A stretch of DNA of 64,000 nucleotides from Leucogyrophana mollusca (taxonomy: Eukaryota > Basidiomycota > Agaricomycetes > Boletales), in the NCBI GenBank assembly GCA_021014945.1, contig MU266353.1:124001-188000 (forward strand), written 5' to 3'. Both the position numbers and the translations under genes were made by a program. This document shows positions 38,868-49,791 of the stretch, in pieces (positions within the stretch are counted from its first letter, which is position 1; the number at the start of each line of letters is the position of its first letter). The notes under the pieces were generated by a model. It saw nothing but the letters and a program-made list of their open reading frames with translations, ran no database searches and had not been told where the DNA came from.

Positions 38868-39611
38868 TTAGCAACCCCCCGCCACTCGACACCTCCGCCG
38901 CCCTCTGTAAGTACTCTCGCTTGATTCACGGCCTGCCGTGTTGACGTACACTTCGGGCGCATTACGATCGTTATCATTGAAGCCCTCGAACTGCTCGAGG
39001 TCGAATGGGTCGTAAGGCATGGCGTATGTATCATAGTAGAATGGTACCCCAGGAAGGGGTGTATGTTCTTGGCCAGGGGGAGAACTCGAGGGGTAAGCTT
39101 GGCTCGGCTGGGGCTGCGTTATGGAGTCGAAGGCTGTGGGGCCCGGAAACGCGTCTTGTGGGATAGCCGCGGGTGCCGGAGGGATGTCATGGGGCGGGCT
39201 GTGTTTCGTTAAGAGCTCGTAGTCACCGTGCCAGTCTATTACCACCTGCCTCGGAACATGAGGCAGCCTGGCACGCACTGTCCCTAGCTCTATCGCCGAA
39301 GCGAGAGACGGTGGGAAGCGAGGTAGATGTGCTGGACAAGAGACGTCTTCGACATCTCCTAGACCAGTCAGTGCGCGGAGGAAAAGTAATAGGCAGAACG
39401 AGAAAGCGAACAGGACGCCTCTGTCCCACATCCCTTTTGGGATATGGTCGAAATGAACAGCTGCGAAAGTATACAATGTACCCCTTTGCCCCGCCCCTCC
39501 GTGGGCCCGAGGAACCCGACGGTTCGACGCGAGTATAGGTCGAGTAGAGGGAGCTCCTGAAGCACGAAGATGAATGGCGCTGAACGAGTGCGATTCTTGA
39601 GTACGACTCAT
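38868..39611 (-). CDS. Hypothetical single-span membrane protein
   Basis: I do not recognise it. One uninterrupted frame of 247 codons starts at an ATG (39611). Residues near 62-82 (RGVLFAFSFCLLLFLRALTGL) form a membrane span. The part after it is Pro-rich and ends in an acidic segment, YAMPYDPFDLEQFEGFNDND. A short spliced variant of the tail near 38900 cannot be excluded. The single span followed by a disordered tail fits a small membrane adaptor, but no function can be given. Confidence 0.5.
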   Translation of the reverse strand: MSRTQESHSFSAIHLRASGAPSTRPILASNRRVPRAHGGAGQRGTLYTFAAVHFDHIPKGMWDRGVLFAFSFCLLLFLRALTGLGDVEDVSCPAHLPRFPPSLASAIELGTVRARLPHVPRQVVIDWHGDYELLTKHSPPHDIPPAPAAIPQDAFPGPTAFDSITQPQPSQAYPSSSPPGQEHTPLPGVPFYYDTYAMPYDPFDLEQFEGFNDNDRNAPEVYVNTAGRESSESTYRGRRRCRVAGGC

Positions 39612-39880
39612 GGGTGCATGGATGCAAAGAGCTACTTAAACAAATCGGATGGGCGCGACCCGTGCATTTCAAAGTGAATCGTGTTTCTCATTGGCTCCCC
39701 CTTACCCCCCATTTGGCGTGGCCTCGTAATTTCTCGGCAAACGAGGACCTTCCATTCGATTTAGCATTCAAAATACCTATTCCCAAAAAAATACAAGTTG
39801 AATGAGTGTGCTCCATACCGCTTCCAATCACCGCTTCCAGCAACACAATGTCCACCCATAAGTTAACAAGGAAAGTGCCA

Positions 39881-41165
39881 TCAAGTGCAGTAGATAGTTC
39901 CGATATAAATACCTTGGTAAGGGCCTAGGTGATCCAGAATGTCCCCGTCGAAGATATTAGGGACAGTCATGATCGTGCATGATGCATCCGTAGCGTCGTC
40001 ATCGCCTATTACCAAATGAGTATGGGATGATTGCCGGGAACCGGTCTCGGGAGCGAGGAAATCGACTTGCCTGGACATTCGACTGCATCGTTCGGAGCAA
40101 CAATGTGCACTTCACCATACACATGCGAGAATCCCAAGAAACGTCCAGGAACGATAGGTATTATGTCCTTTTCATTGTTAATTCGCTGGAAATCAGAGAT
40201 CTGGTAGAACCAAGAAGCGTCAGTACTGGTACCACCTTGTCGCATCAATGAGCTTACAGTTGCATCAAACAAAGTAGCCCATGCAGGGTTGCCCACCCGC
40301 GGGGTCCCATATGTGCGACCTTTGATGGCGATATCTGAAGGCAGATTCAAAGCCATAAAGAGGCAATCGAGCTCGGCGAGCGCCCCGCCCAAAGAGTGAC
40401 CGACCTGAGCTGGGAGTTAATGGGGAGTTTATGTGGTCTAATAGGTGCAATTCACCAGTGTAACGGTAGATGCGCTGTACTGGGAGATCAAGCTCTTTAC
40501 CTCTGCCAGGATAATGCTGGCAGTTTGGGCATGCTCGTTAGCAAAACCACTGTGGACTTCGACGCTGCTGTCAACACCAGGGAAGAGTGTCGGGTCAAGA
40601 TTTTCCATAGGTATGTCGACATCGGTGAGGTCAGACAGGCTAGAGAAAATCGAAGGTAAGAATATAAATTGCACCGAGTGGGGGTCGTCACCTACAATTG
40701 TGTCGGATCAGTACCTTGGTGAGCAACTACAACAGAATTTTCTGTGGGCCAATAGCCGACATAGTCTATAGCGGGAAACAGTATCAGTCAGGCTCAACTT
40801 GTCGAGTGGTGATTCCTACAATACTGAATAGCGTCACCGTCACCACCGGTAAGGGAAATTTCAACTCCAGGCACCGCCTCGCAAGCCTCTGATCAACAGA
40901 ATCAAAGGGTCCTTGAATAAGTGTGATGAGTTGGAAGCCTGGATTTCATACCACCACACTGCCAGCCATCTACGATGCTTGGGGAGCAATAGGCTGCCCG
41001 TGCAAATTCCGTGTACGGAGCCAGGTCCGCTAGCTGAGCAGAGGTCATCGTGGTGACGACTGTAACTTCGTCCCGGGCCAAAACAGGTGGAGCGAGACTT
41101 GGAATAGCCGCGACTCCTAAGCCGCCCGCGGCGATGGAAAGGACGATCGAGGGGAGGGATAACAT
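39881..41165 (-). CDS. Secreted class 3 lipase
   Basis: This is an extracellular triacylglycerol lipase or feruloyl-esterase-like enzyme of the alpha/beta-hydrolase fold. A signal peptide (MLSLPSIVLSIAAGGLGVAA) precedes the mature protein. VVVAHQGTDPTQF is the oxyanion strand. The nucleophile elbow is GHSLGGALAELD, with its first codons created by splicing. The Asp of NNEKDIIPIVPG and the His of DILDHLGPY complete the triad. Cys residues near the start and end suggest disulfides. At least six introns are present; the one at 40006-40070 begins with GC instead of GT (CCAG/GCAAGT) and its removal is needed for frame. The stop is at 39881. A TTATAA lies about 40 nt before the ATG. Confidence 0.88.
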
Positions 41166-42202
41166 GTTAAACTGAGGCGCTCCTCGGCTTAAAGGTCGAG
41201 GATCTTATAACAACAGAGGAAGGACCAGTCTGAATCTCAATGCTCGAAACAGCACCACGGCAGGTAAATGACAGAGTCACACCAAGATATTGCGCTGCTC
41301 AGCGAAAGGCAGATCAGCGGTAGTATGGGTCCGAACGGTCAGCGATATTTATACGGCGACGAAGAGCAACCATGGCATCGAGAACGGACACGGTGGACAG
41401 CCAATCGCTCATGATTTCCAAGTTGCCGCCATTATCCGACAGAGAACCCGACAGAGAATATAGCGAGACGATGCCTGGTGACGGAGAGAATACCCTGCGA
41501 CCACACGCTCCGACGCACTGAGACAACGCACTTTGGGAAACTGACAGGCATACGCTCGGTCAAATGACTGGATATCCGCTGGCAACAGGGGAGTAAGTAT
41601 AGAAAGGTGGATGAAACGGGAAGCGTGGCCGATGGAGCCATATGGCACTTGTCTGGTGACCCCAATCATTGCAATGGGAATCATGGGGACAAGCCTGCGA
41701 AGCAAGGAAGCCTGAGAGGAACAAGGAATAGATGATTGGCCACCCAGATTTGGCAACCCTGTAGGATGGTGATGACTAAGCCGGATGACTATGCGAGCAC
41801 CGCCATCCGGAAATTGCCGAAGGTACACAACAGACTGCTGCCGGACGAGCGAGCACTGTTCTGAAGTGATAGACTCACAGCACCCGTTACATAGCCGTTG
41901 ACCGCATCTATTTTACGTCGATTTGTTGTAAAGATCGACGCGACGGACATCTCGCCAGGCCGAACTTCTTGTCCTCAACGTCGAGCGCTACGGTGGACAA
42001 CTGATGCGTTTTGACTTTTACCGATCAGATGTCCGTTCCCACCGTACAAAACAGACATCAACAGCTGGAGATTCTTGGTCTTTGATCTCCTGGAGAAAGG
42101 TGTGATGTCTCTTTGTTTCCTCCGTACACATACTCACGTTTCTCACCCTTCCCCCCACTAGTAATTCTAGAACGCCTTTCAGGCTTTCTTATTCTCCCGA
42201 CT
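41166..42202. promoter_or_regulatory. Divergent ~1 kb promoter region, lipase and Zn2Cys6 regulator
   Basis: This is a long gap between divergent starts. It has an inverted repeat CGTCGAT/ATCGACG (41916-41922 and 41934-41940). Minus-strand open frames at 41314-41828 lack motifs and I do not call them. CT-rich sequence precedes the regulator's ATG. Confidence 0.4.
41205..41210 (-). promoter_or_regulatory. TATA-like element of the lipase gene
   Basis: TTATAA, about 40 nt upstream of the lipase ATG, at the spacing expected for a TATA box. It is short and could be chance. Confidence 0.3.
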
Positions 42203-45200
42203 ATGTACTACACCCAGCAGACAACGTCAGACACCAGAAATTCCCTGGTAATGGACGCTGCCACATCTTTTCAGTCGAAGGAGAATTCGACCCCTGGAAC
42301 ACTTCCTTCTATCGGTAGCATGTCGTTACCCGGCTTTTCAAATTCGCCTCGAGATCACCAGGATTTTCGAGGTCAATTGGACCCGATATTTACCTCGGGT
42401 CCGGCATCCCAGCCATACCCTCCCACTCATTCCTATCCTTCTGGGCTGGAATTCCCCTCCGGCACTACACCTCGTCCGCAGTACGGAGCTGATAGCTCCG
42501 CAGCATTGGACTATCCAGACCGAGATGCCCGATATGCACCTCGACACGACCCCTACTACGCACCGCCTCGGGCACAGGTCCTGACGAGCACAATGTCCAC
42601 ACAGCTAGATCCCTCCTTAATGCTCGGTCAGAATGCAGAATTTTTCACCGATGCTTCACCGACGACTGCGGAATCATCCTCGTCACAGTCACCGGCAGCA
42701 GGAGATGAAGATTCTGCTTCACGCTCGCGTAAATCGCGGCGAGAAAAACCACGCATCGAACTCGCACCTGATCAACCCCTTACCACTCAGGGAAAGCCGA
42801 GAGCCAGGGTTTATGTTGCTTGTGTACAATGGTCAGTTATCCATTCAACCAGTCTAGAAGAATTAGACTAAATAGTTTGCTCTTAGTCGCACCCGGAAAA
42901 TACGCTGTGATGGCGCAAAACCGGCGTGCCATAACTGTAGCCGCAGATCAAAAGCCACCGATGAGTGCAACTATGACGCTGCACCAAAACGCCGAGGGCC
43001 AGACAAGACGCCTGGGGCACGGCAGCGGATGGCAAGGGATGTCCGAATAGAGAGCGACGGAGACGCTGTTGCTACTCGTCGACGACGTCGGAAGAAACAC
43101 CAGAGCTCAGGGAGTGCCAACACCCGACCCGACCCGATTATAGACCCCAATTTCCTCGATGAGCACCCTCAACCAGAGCCTGTTCCACTTCCTGCATCAG
43201 CCCCCCCTCCCGTCGTTGATCCATCACTTACGGAGCTACCTAATTTTCGTAGCGACCCTACGGTAGCCCCTTCCACTTTTCAAAACCTCTCGCTGAACTC
43301 TCTGGATAGCTCAGTTGTTTCTGGCGCTGTTCAGGGTATGTCTGAGGATGATATGTACCGTTTGACGCAGAGTCAGGTAATGACAATTCAATGACGACAA
43401 AGTGCGAAATCCCTGAATACTCCTTTTACTGGTAGCACTTCAACGACTTCTCGCTTGCAAGTGACTTGGATATTGGGCCTCTCATTCCTCAGTATCGAGA
43501 TCTACCCCAGGCGTTTATCACCCAGTTTGATGAGGATGGTAGCGAGAGCTCAGAGGAGATTACCAATATCACGGCGGAGCCGTCCCTTGACTTTACCCGC
43601 AAAACGTGGTGGGACTCACTTCTTGCGCTCTACTCGGCATCTTCGCCCGGCCATCTACCCGTTCTCAACTTGTCGCAGCGCAATCAAGCGACCAACCTTG
43701 TCACGAATGACTTGCGTTTCCTCTTTCGGACCTCCAACTACTGGTTCTCGTTTATCAACGTGCCTCACTTTTTGGCAAATTACTTCAATGGCGAGAAAAG
43801 AGATCAGATGCAGCCTTCTCTCCTCCCAGCAGCTCTTGCGATCGCTACTTTCTTCCAGAGCTCAGAGGCTGGGCTAGGGAAAGAAGGGCGTGATAGGGCT
43901 CTTCGCCTCAGAGATGTTGCGCAGGGTGCATTGGAAGCCAGCCTTAACGCTGGGTGGATTGACGATTCTCTAGCGCAGGCTGCCTGGGTAACCTCATCTA
44001 ACCATTCTTTTTTTCTATGCGCTCAACGTCTCTTTTTATTCTTCGAGCAGCTCTTGGCGATGTTTGAAGTCTGCGCACACCCACTTCACAACAGCGAACG
44101 TTCATCGTCTGCGATGCTTATGCTCGACATGATTATCCGCACTCTGGCGTTAACTTTTATAGACGCTGATGACCCGAACGCGTCGAAATTCTCCCCTCGC
44201 ACGGTACCTTCGGTTATTGTTCCTGTTGAATCGTTATCTCGATTCGAATCTTTTCTTCCATCGGCTTCGTCTTTTTACCCGGCGAGTAGCATGCCGAGTT
44301 ATCCCTTGCAAAGCTGCTCCTGTGTATCGCTTTCCTTGGGTAAGCGATGGGCAGGAGCACACGAGCACACCCCTCTTTGGGCATCGTGTGCAGCATGGGA
44401 TGAGACCGCAAGTGAAGCCGATTTCAGGAAGGAGATGTGTCGCAGGCTGTGTTGGAGCTCGTTGATACTGACGGCCGGTCACAGCTCGTATGTGGCCTCT
44501 TCTGGACGCAGTCCACCAGAGCTATTTCTTGTTGAGCCAGCCAACGTGAGTTACTCTTTATTGTGGGCGAAAGCTATCGTAACCACGATCACCATTGCAG
44601 TACTCTATACTTTTCCCTGGAGAAACCCTCGGTCGGTCGCTCCACGCGCCATCTGCCAAGGACACTATTTGGTCGCTTATATGCAGGACAATGCTGCTCT
44701 GGCATAGCTGCCTACGGATACGTCACGATCCCAGTGCCACTGAGGCTGAAACGGCGCGCTTCGGAGTCAACGCCTGGTTAGAAGCAGATAACCTAGAGAA
44801 GGCACTCGACGCTCATACCTGTGGAATGGAAAGGACTTTCCTCTTCCAGGGGCGGGAGTTCTTATTCAAGTAAGGTGCACCGTTCATGCCATTGGACTGG
44901 ATTTTGACGAGTTCATTCTAGTGTACGTATGTGTATATCGCACGAGTTTCAGCGGTATATTCCCCTTGCAACCGCGTACGTGTCCAACACTTCCCATCTG
45001 CCAGTCACTGATCGCCATCCCCAAAAGCGATGCAAATGGACTATTTAATCGAAAGAAAGCAGAGGAGTGGTGTGAGGGTCTTGTTTTGTCTCGCTGTTTT
45101 CTCCGCTCATCTTTATCAGTGTCCCATCAAGCCAACGTCGCTCAGCGTGTCGTACACGGCTTTCACGCAGTAACTGGCCAACCCGCAAACACGCTTATGC

Positions 45201-45573
45201 ACAGGCCATTCTTTGCCTTCTGGTTCATGAGCCAAATCAGTCGGTATGCTCACTTTGTGCAGCTCTTGCTTTGTGCTGTATTCAACGCGTTGGCCACAGG
45301 GCGTTAACTCTCTGGGACTGCGATAACTCGCTGACGTTGGCGCTTGACGTATGCATCGCTTTGTTCAAACCGGTCGATTATCTGAGTGCTTTGTGGCCTT
45401 GCCAAGGTAAATATCCACTTTTACCAAAACTTAGTTGCCTCACTGAAGTGTGTGCAGAACAAAGGACAAGAAGCAAGAAACTTCGGGAGCGGCTCATCCG
45501 CGCTTGTACAATTGCAGGCCGGCCACCTCCCTCACCCCCGCCGTCCGAAGTCAGCTCGTCACTCGCGCTTTGA
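42203..45573 (+). CDS. Zn2Cys6 transcription factor
   Basis: This is a nuclear, sequence-specific DNA-binding regulator. After a 200-residue disordered N-terminus, the zinc cluster is split by an intron (donor near 42832, acceptor near 42886). It reads C-x2-C-x6-C-x6-C-x2-C-x9-C in CVQCRTRKIRCDGAKPACHN, then CSRRSKATDEC, followed by a basic linker, PKRRGPDKTPG. The middle region resembles the fungal regulator homology domain (DMYRLTQSQ, LDIGPLIPQYRDLPQAFITQ, FINVPHFLANYF, LPAALAIATFFQSSEAGL). Exons continue through HQANVAQRVVHGFHAVTGQP and FFAFWFMSQISR to EQRTRSKKLRERLIRACTIA and the stop at 45571-45573. The frame at 42113 opens with TTG, so the ATG at 42203 is used. About ten introns occur and several junctions in 44.3-44.9 kb are approximate. 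Targets are unknown; it is divergent from the lipase gene. Confidence 0.85.
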
Positions 45574-45826
45574 ACATTTCAGCTGTATCACGTACTGTGC
45601 TATCTTTGTGTCGCAGTTACCTGTTGTTGTCCTCACTACCTGTCGCTTTTTGTATCGTTATTGTGCTTGAATCTCACAAAGAAATTGGGATTCGGGGGAT
45701 AAGTACGATTATGACGTTCCTAATCGGGAATTGTGGCTTCTGTCGCTTTCGCGTTATAAGCCAGAAATCTTGGCCCTCGACTACTTCACAACCTTCACAA
45801 TCCTTCTTCTCTCAAAGCTTTTCAGA

Positions 45827-47943
45827 ATGGTGGAAGAGCATACCCCAGCTTTATCCGAGACTTTGGACTCAGCAATGGGTCTGGCGTTGTCGCGTGCTAA
45901 CCATGCCTCATCCTCCACCCTCAAGCGAGGACCATCTCCTTCCTTTGAGGGCTTGGAGGAGGATGTCAGGCGAAAGAGATTCAAAGACGATGTCGAGCTC
46001 GATATGGCTCTGACCGTCGCTGACGCTCCTCGGTTCGACAACCAGTGCCTTGCGGAAGATCTTGCACAAGAGCTACAGTGTGGCTGTTGTGCAGAGCTTG
46101 TTTACCGACCAGTCGTTGTCTCACCTTGTCAGCATTTTTTCTGCGGAAGGTGAGTCCCGTCAACTGAATAACGGAGATCGTGAACTCAATATGTGAAAGC
46201 TGTTGTGTATTGTGGATTCGCGTAAGTTCTCCTTCCATTCGACGTTAATCGCCTTGCGGGCTCTGGCAAACTCGCAAAGCGTCGCGGCTCAAGCGTGATA
46301 GTCTGCGGACGTCTTTTGGACTGCAGAGTCGCTCTGTGTCAGGGGAGCTCCAACCGACACCATGAACTTCCTCACCACCATCCGCGTCAACATGCCTGCC
46401 CTTGCTAACAACATGCTTGACAGAATGGCGGGACGAACTGTCCTGCATGCCGTGGAGCTTCATCATATGTCACGCCATCTCGTCCGCTTCAGTCGATAGT
46501 CGATCTTCTCCTCCGTACGGACCCGTCGAGAACCCGAACAGAGAGGGAACGAATACAAGCCGACGAAGTTTACAAAGCCGGATCTTCTATGAGGGTACGT
46601 AGGGCGCAGTTCGCGATCAATGGATGTGTTCATCGCTCTTCCCTAAGATTCCGACTCCAAGGGAAGCGTCTCCTGAACCGAACCTGAATCAGAATGCAGA
46701 CTACGCTCAACCATGCCCCCACTGTGCCGCTGGTAATCCATACGGATGGCGCTGTCCACAACCCATCGTTGACTTTAGTGTTGACCCGGAACTCGCCTGG
46801 CATCTTGACGATGGTGCACCTCCAGGTCACGCATACTGTGGTAATTGGTGAGCCTAAATCCAATGCCATCCATGGGTCATTGCTCAGCCCACTCATCAGC
46901 GAGAACCTTCTCGCTTTGCGTGCACCCGTTACGTCGAAGTGCGATTTCTGTCAAGTTTCGTTCTGCGGTATAGGCGTCCAGGGACGCTGCATAGCTGCTC
47001 CCTTGGCTGCTCAACATCCTCACAACATGTCCGACGTTGGAGACCTCATCCAATCGGCGGAGGTATATGAATGTTTCGACAGTAATATCGTTGAAGTCGA
47101 GATCATGCTGGATTATTTGTCAACTCAGCAACTGAATCCTAAACATATCTATCGCGAGGTTAGCCCTCACCGTCCCTCCAATGTTCCTTGGCTCCCTCGC
47201 AGATGTTCATCACCCCCCACAGGTCGTTTCGCACATTCAGTCCCTGAACAATAACTTCAAGCCCTTGTTCGATCAGGATTTATTTGTTGATATTCACAGC
47301 GTGGCTGGGGGGGTCGATGAGAACCCAGAGGCACCCAGAAGTCGGATATGTAGACTTTGCGCCTCCGAGGTGCTCCTTTGGGGTTTGAGAGGGTGGTGGA
47401 TTAGGGAGAGGCAAAAGGGTTTTCTGGACGAGGCAATCGCAAATAGGCCCGACTGCCCTGATGGAAGGTCGTGCACTCGGCAGAAAGACCTCGGTAAGCT
47501 GGCAACTGGTCGTCAGTAATCTTTGACTGAGCTCTTACCCTGCTGCAGGACATACGAAGGAGTGTGCGTAAATTTTAGTTTTTACTTTTCGTTCCCTAAT
47601 ACAATTGCCCCCAGTCAACCATATTATCACCCCTCGCCTCGCGACAGAACAAAACCCACCCCTTGAAGTCCCATCAGGAGACCTATCTGGCCCTTCCAAT
47701 AGCTCTTGGGATGCCACTGAGGTGGTCGAGGGTCGACCCGACCCCTCACTGGACGCGGATTCGAGCGATGCCACCAACGCTCACCAGTCAGGGGCCTCGG
47801 ATCAAGAGAGAGCGGGCATAGTCGACCTGGAATCTTTGCGAAATCCGTCGAACCACAGTGCAATTATGTATGCTCAGGGCACCCCCTCGTCATCAACATC
47901 GCCGGGTGCCCGCGGTTTTGCGGAGGGTGACGTTGCGGTGTGA
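45827..47943 (+). CDS. CHFR-like RING E3 ubiquitin ligase with C-terminal PBZ finger
   Basis: This is a probable E3 ligase that reads poly(ADP-ribose). The N-terminal 80 residues are disordered and basic (DVRRKRFKDDVELD), with no FHA domain. The RING is assembled from three exons: LQCGCCAELVYRPVVVSPCQ, HFFCGSCCVLWIR, then NGGTNCPACRG after an unusually long intron (about 46221-46432). A Cys-rich region follows (CPHCAAGNPYGWRCP; CDFCQVSFCGIGVQGRC). RICRLCASEVLLWGLRGWWI matches the CHFR Cys-rich domain. Two further introns then build a PBZ finger, C-x5-C-x7-H-x5-H, in CPDGRSCTRQKDLGHTKEFN followed by H. The tail is disordered. The start at 45827 lies only 253 bp after the upstream gene's stop, leaving little room for a missing FHA exon. 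Confidence 0.8.
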
Positions 47944-48292
47944 GGATGATCATACACAAGGATTGCGACTCGCGTTTGTCCTTTACCTTTAGTAAGTATC
48001 GTACTTGGATTGAACTGGTCCTGCCTTGGGATCTTTCTTGTGAGGCTCTCTTTCTCGATTCAGATTCTTAATCTTCCATCCGTTTCTCCATGTTATATGA
48101 TCAGGTCAAGGCTAATGCTTATAACACTTCTATATTAATAATAGATATTCCAGTAAGAGAACAACAGCTCGTAGATGTAAGCACAATGAACAAGGCCGAG
48201 TGTATATGTACGAATAAAATCTATAACACAAAGGAGGGTGGTGAGTTGGATAAAGCATGACAATATAAAACAGCGATAAAAAGAATGGATGG
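47944..48292. other. Convergent 3' intergenic stretch
   Basis: The gap holds the 3' ends of two convergent genes. It is AT-richer than its neighbours, and no coding frame was seen. Confidence 0.35.
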
Positions 48293-49582
48293 TCATAGTG
48301 CTCCCAAACCATCATACATAGCCCGGTCATCATCCCATTGACGGCGTCCACCGCGTCCGTTCGATCTGCCCGAATGGACAGATTGTCGGTCCTGTGTGGA
48401 AGCTTTGCGTCGTTGGCGCTCCTTCAGCTCCTCTGCCAACTGTTCCATCTTAGCCTTGGCCTCTGCCTTCTTCCTCTTCTTCTCTTCCGCTTTACGCGTC
48501 TTCTCCTCACGCGCCTCCTCTTTGCGTGACGTCTTGGCGGTGACTACACTCGCCGTCGGTGACGTCGACGGCCACCTACTAAAGGAAGCTTCGTCGGCCT
48601 TACTGGCCTTCGAACCTCCGGATATGAAGCGATTTAATGAAATCTTGCCAGAAGGACGCGGGCTGGCGATCTGAGTAAAGGTGCTGTTCGCCGGTGACGC
48701 GAAGTCCAGAGGGGAGTTGGGAGAAGGTGATATGGCGGTAATGTGGGAGGGAAGGGGTGGGACATGCAACCTTAGATGCTCAACGTTAAACGTACGCGTC
48801 TTCGTTCGAGGCTGCTCAGGTGAGCGGACTTTAGCGAGGGGTTTCTCTTTTGGAGGCGGAGCAAACTCCAGAGGGGCAAAGATAATACTGCCGGAACTCT
48901 GCGAATGCCGGCGGTTTCCTATCTCATGATCCTCTGCCGGCCGCTCCTCGATTATTGTGAGGTGCTGACCACTGGCGGGGTGGTCTAATGGTGTCTTGAG
49001 CGTGTCAGGACTCAAGGGCGGCGATGTTGAGTAGGACTGCGAGCGTGAATAGCTACTTGTTGAGCTGAATGAAGCGGTCGAAGAGGTTAAGGAGGGTGTG
49101 TCACTGTCGCTTGTACTCAAGCGGCCAGCGCTTGAACCTGTACGTGTGCGACTTCGGCGAGGGAGATGGAAAGCATAAGAAGGATGTGAAGGAGTGAAGG
49201 GACGACCATTGGTGTCCTCTGATGAATGTTCACATTCGGACTCAGAATGCGAATGAGAATGGGAGGTGATATGCGACGGAAAGTGTGATCGGCGAGGTGA
49301 CGGTGATAGCGGCTCTTCGTGTTCAAGAAGAAGGTATGGATCTGCAGGTGCTTTGCCTGCGCGGTGAAGGATAGCAGGAGCTTTGCCTATACGATAGACA
49401 CCCTGGACGGTTGCGTCGACATAGTCGTCAAGTCCATCGTCAATCGCGACGCCGATTTCCAGCTCTTCTGCGAAAGTCCGGGGAGGGATCACGGAGGGTG
49501 ACAACAGATCAGCGACGGCACATAGCTCGAAATCCGTGTGTTCCGAGACGGTACTGAAAGCCCTGGTATGTTGTTGTGACAT
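48293..49582 (-). CDS. Ser-rich hypothetical protein with C-terminal charged helix
   Basis: I do not recognise it. A single frame starts at ATG 49582 (MSQQHTRAFSTVSEHTDFEL) and runs 429 codons. The middle is Ser/Pro/His-rich, including SHSHSHSESECEHSSED, and looks disordered. The C-terminal part holds a Lys/Glu/Arg-rich predicted coiled coil (KEEAREEKTRKAEEKKRKKA) followed by a Gly/Arg patch (GRSNGRGGRRQWDDDRAMYD). The frame extends upstream only to a GTG, not an ATG. The acidic motif DDGLDDYVDATVQGVYRIGK near the start looks the most conserved. A scaffold role is possible but unproven. Confidence 0.6.
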   Translation of the reverse strand: MSQQHTRAFSTVSEHTDFELCAVADLLSPSVIPPRTFAEELEIGVAIDDGLDDYVDATVQGVYRIGKAPAILHRAGKAPADPYLLLEHEEPLSPSPRRSHFPSHITSHSHSHSESECEHSSEDTNGRPFTPSHPSYAFHLPRRSRTRTGSSAGRLSTSDSDTPSLTSSTASFSSTSSYSRSQSYSTSPPLSPDTLKTPLDHPASGQHLTIIEERPAEDHEIGNRRHSQSSGSIIFAPLEFAPPPKEKPLAKVRSPEQPRTKTRTFNVEHLRLHVPPLPSHITAISPSPNSPLDFASPANSTFTQIASPRPSGKISLNRFISGGSKASKADEASFSRWPSTSPTASVVTAKTSRKEEAREEKTRKAEEKKRKKAEAKAKMEQLAEELKERQRRKASTQDRQSVHSGRSNGRGGRRQWDDDRAMYDGLGAL

Positions 49583-49791
49583 GGACCGTCTCCGTCGCGG
49601 CGTCAGGGTGCATTCAGAGGGGGTCGTCTTATGCGAGGGATGTTTTATTTGAGACGTTGCTGATGCCCCGGTGCTAACCGAAATTTGACATGACGCCGCA
49701 TCACGACTCGCACGAGTGGGAACAGCTACATGACAGCAAATCACAAGATCAGAATCTACATTTTACCCACGTCCTCACTCCACGTCCGGCA

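Noticed and set aside
41314..41828. Minus-strand frames of 70-139 codons
   Set aside because: No motif, mutually overlapping frames, and placed in a promoter region between divergent genes.
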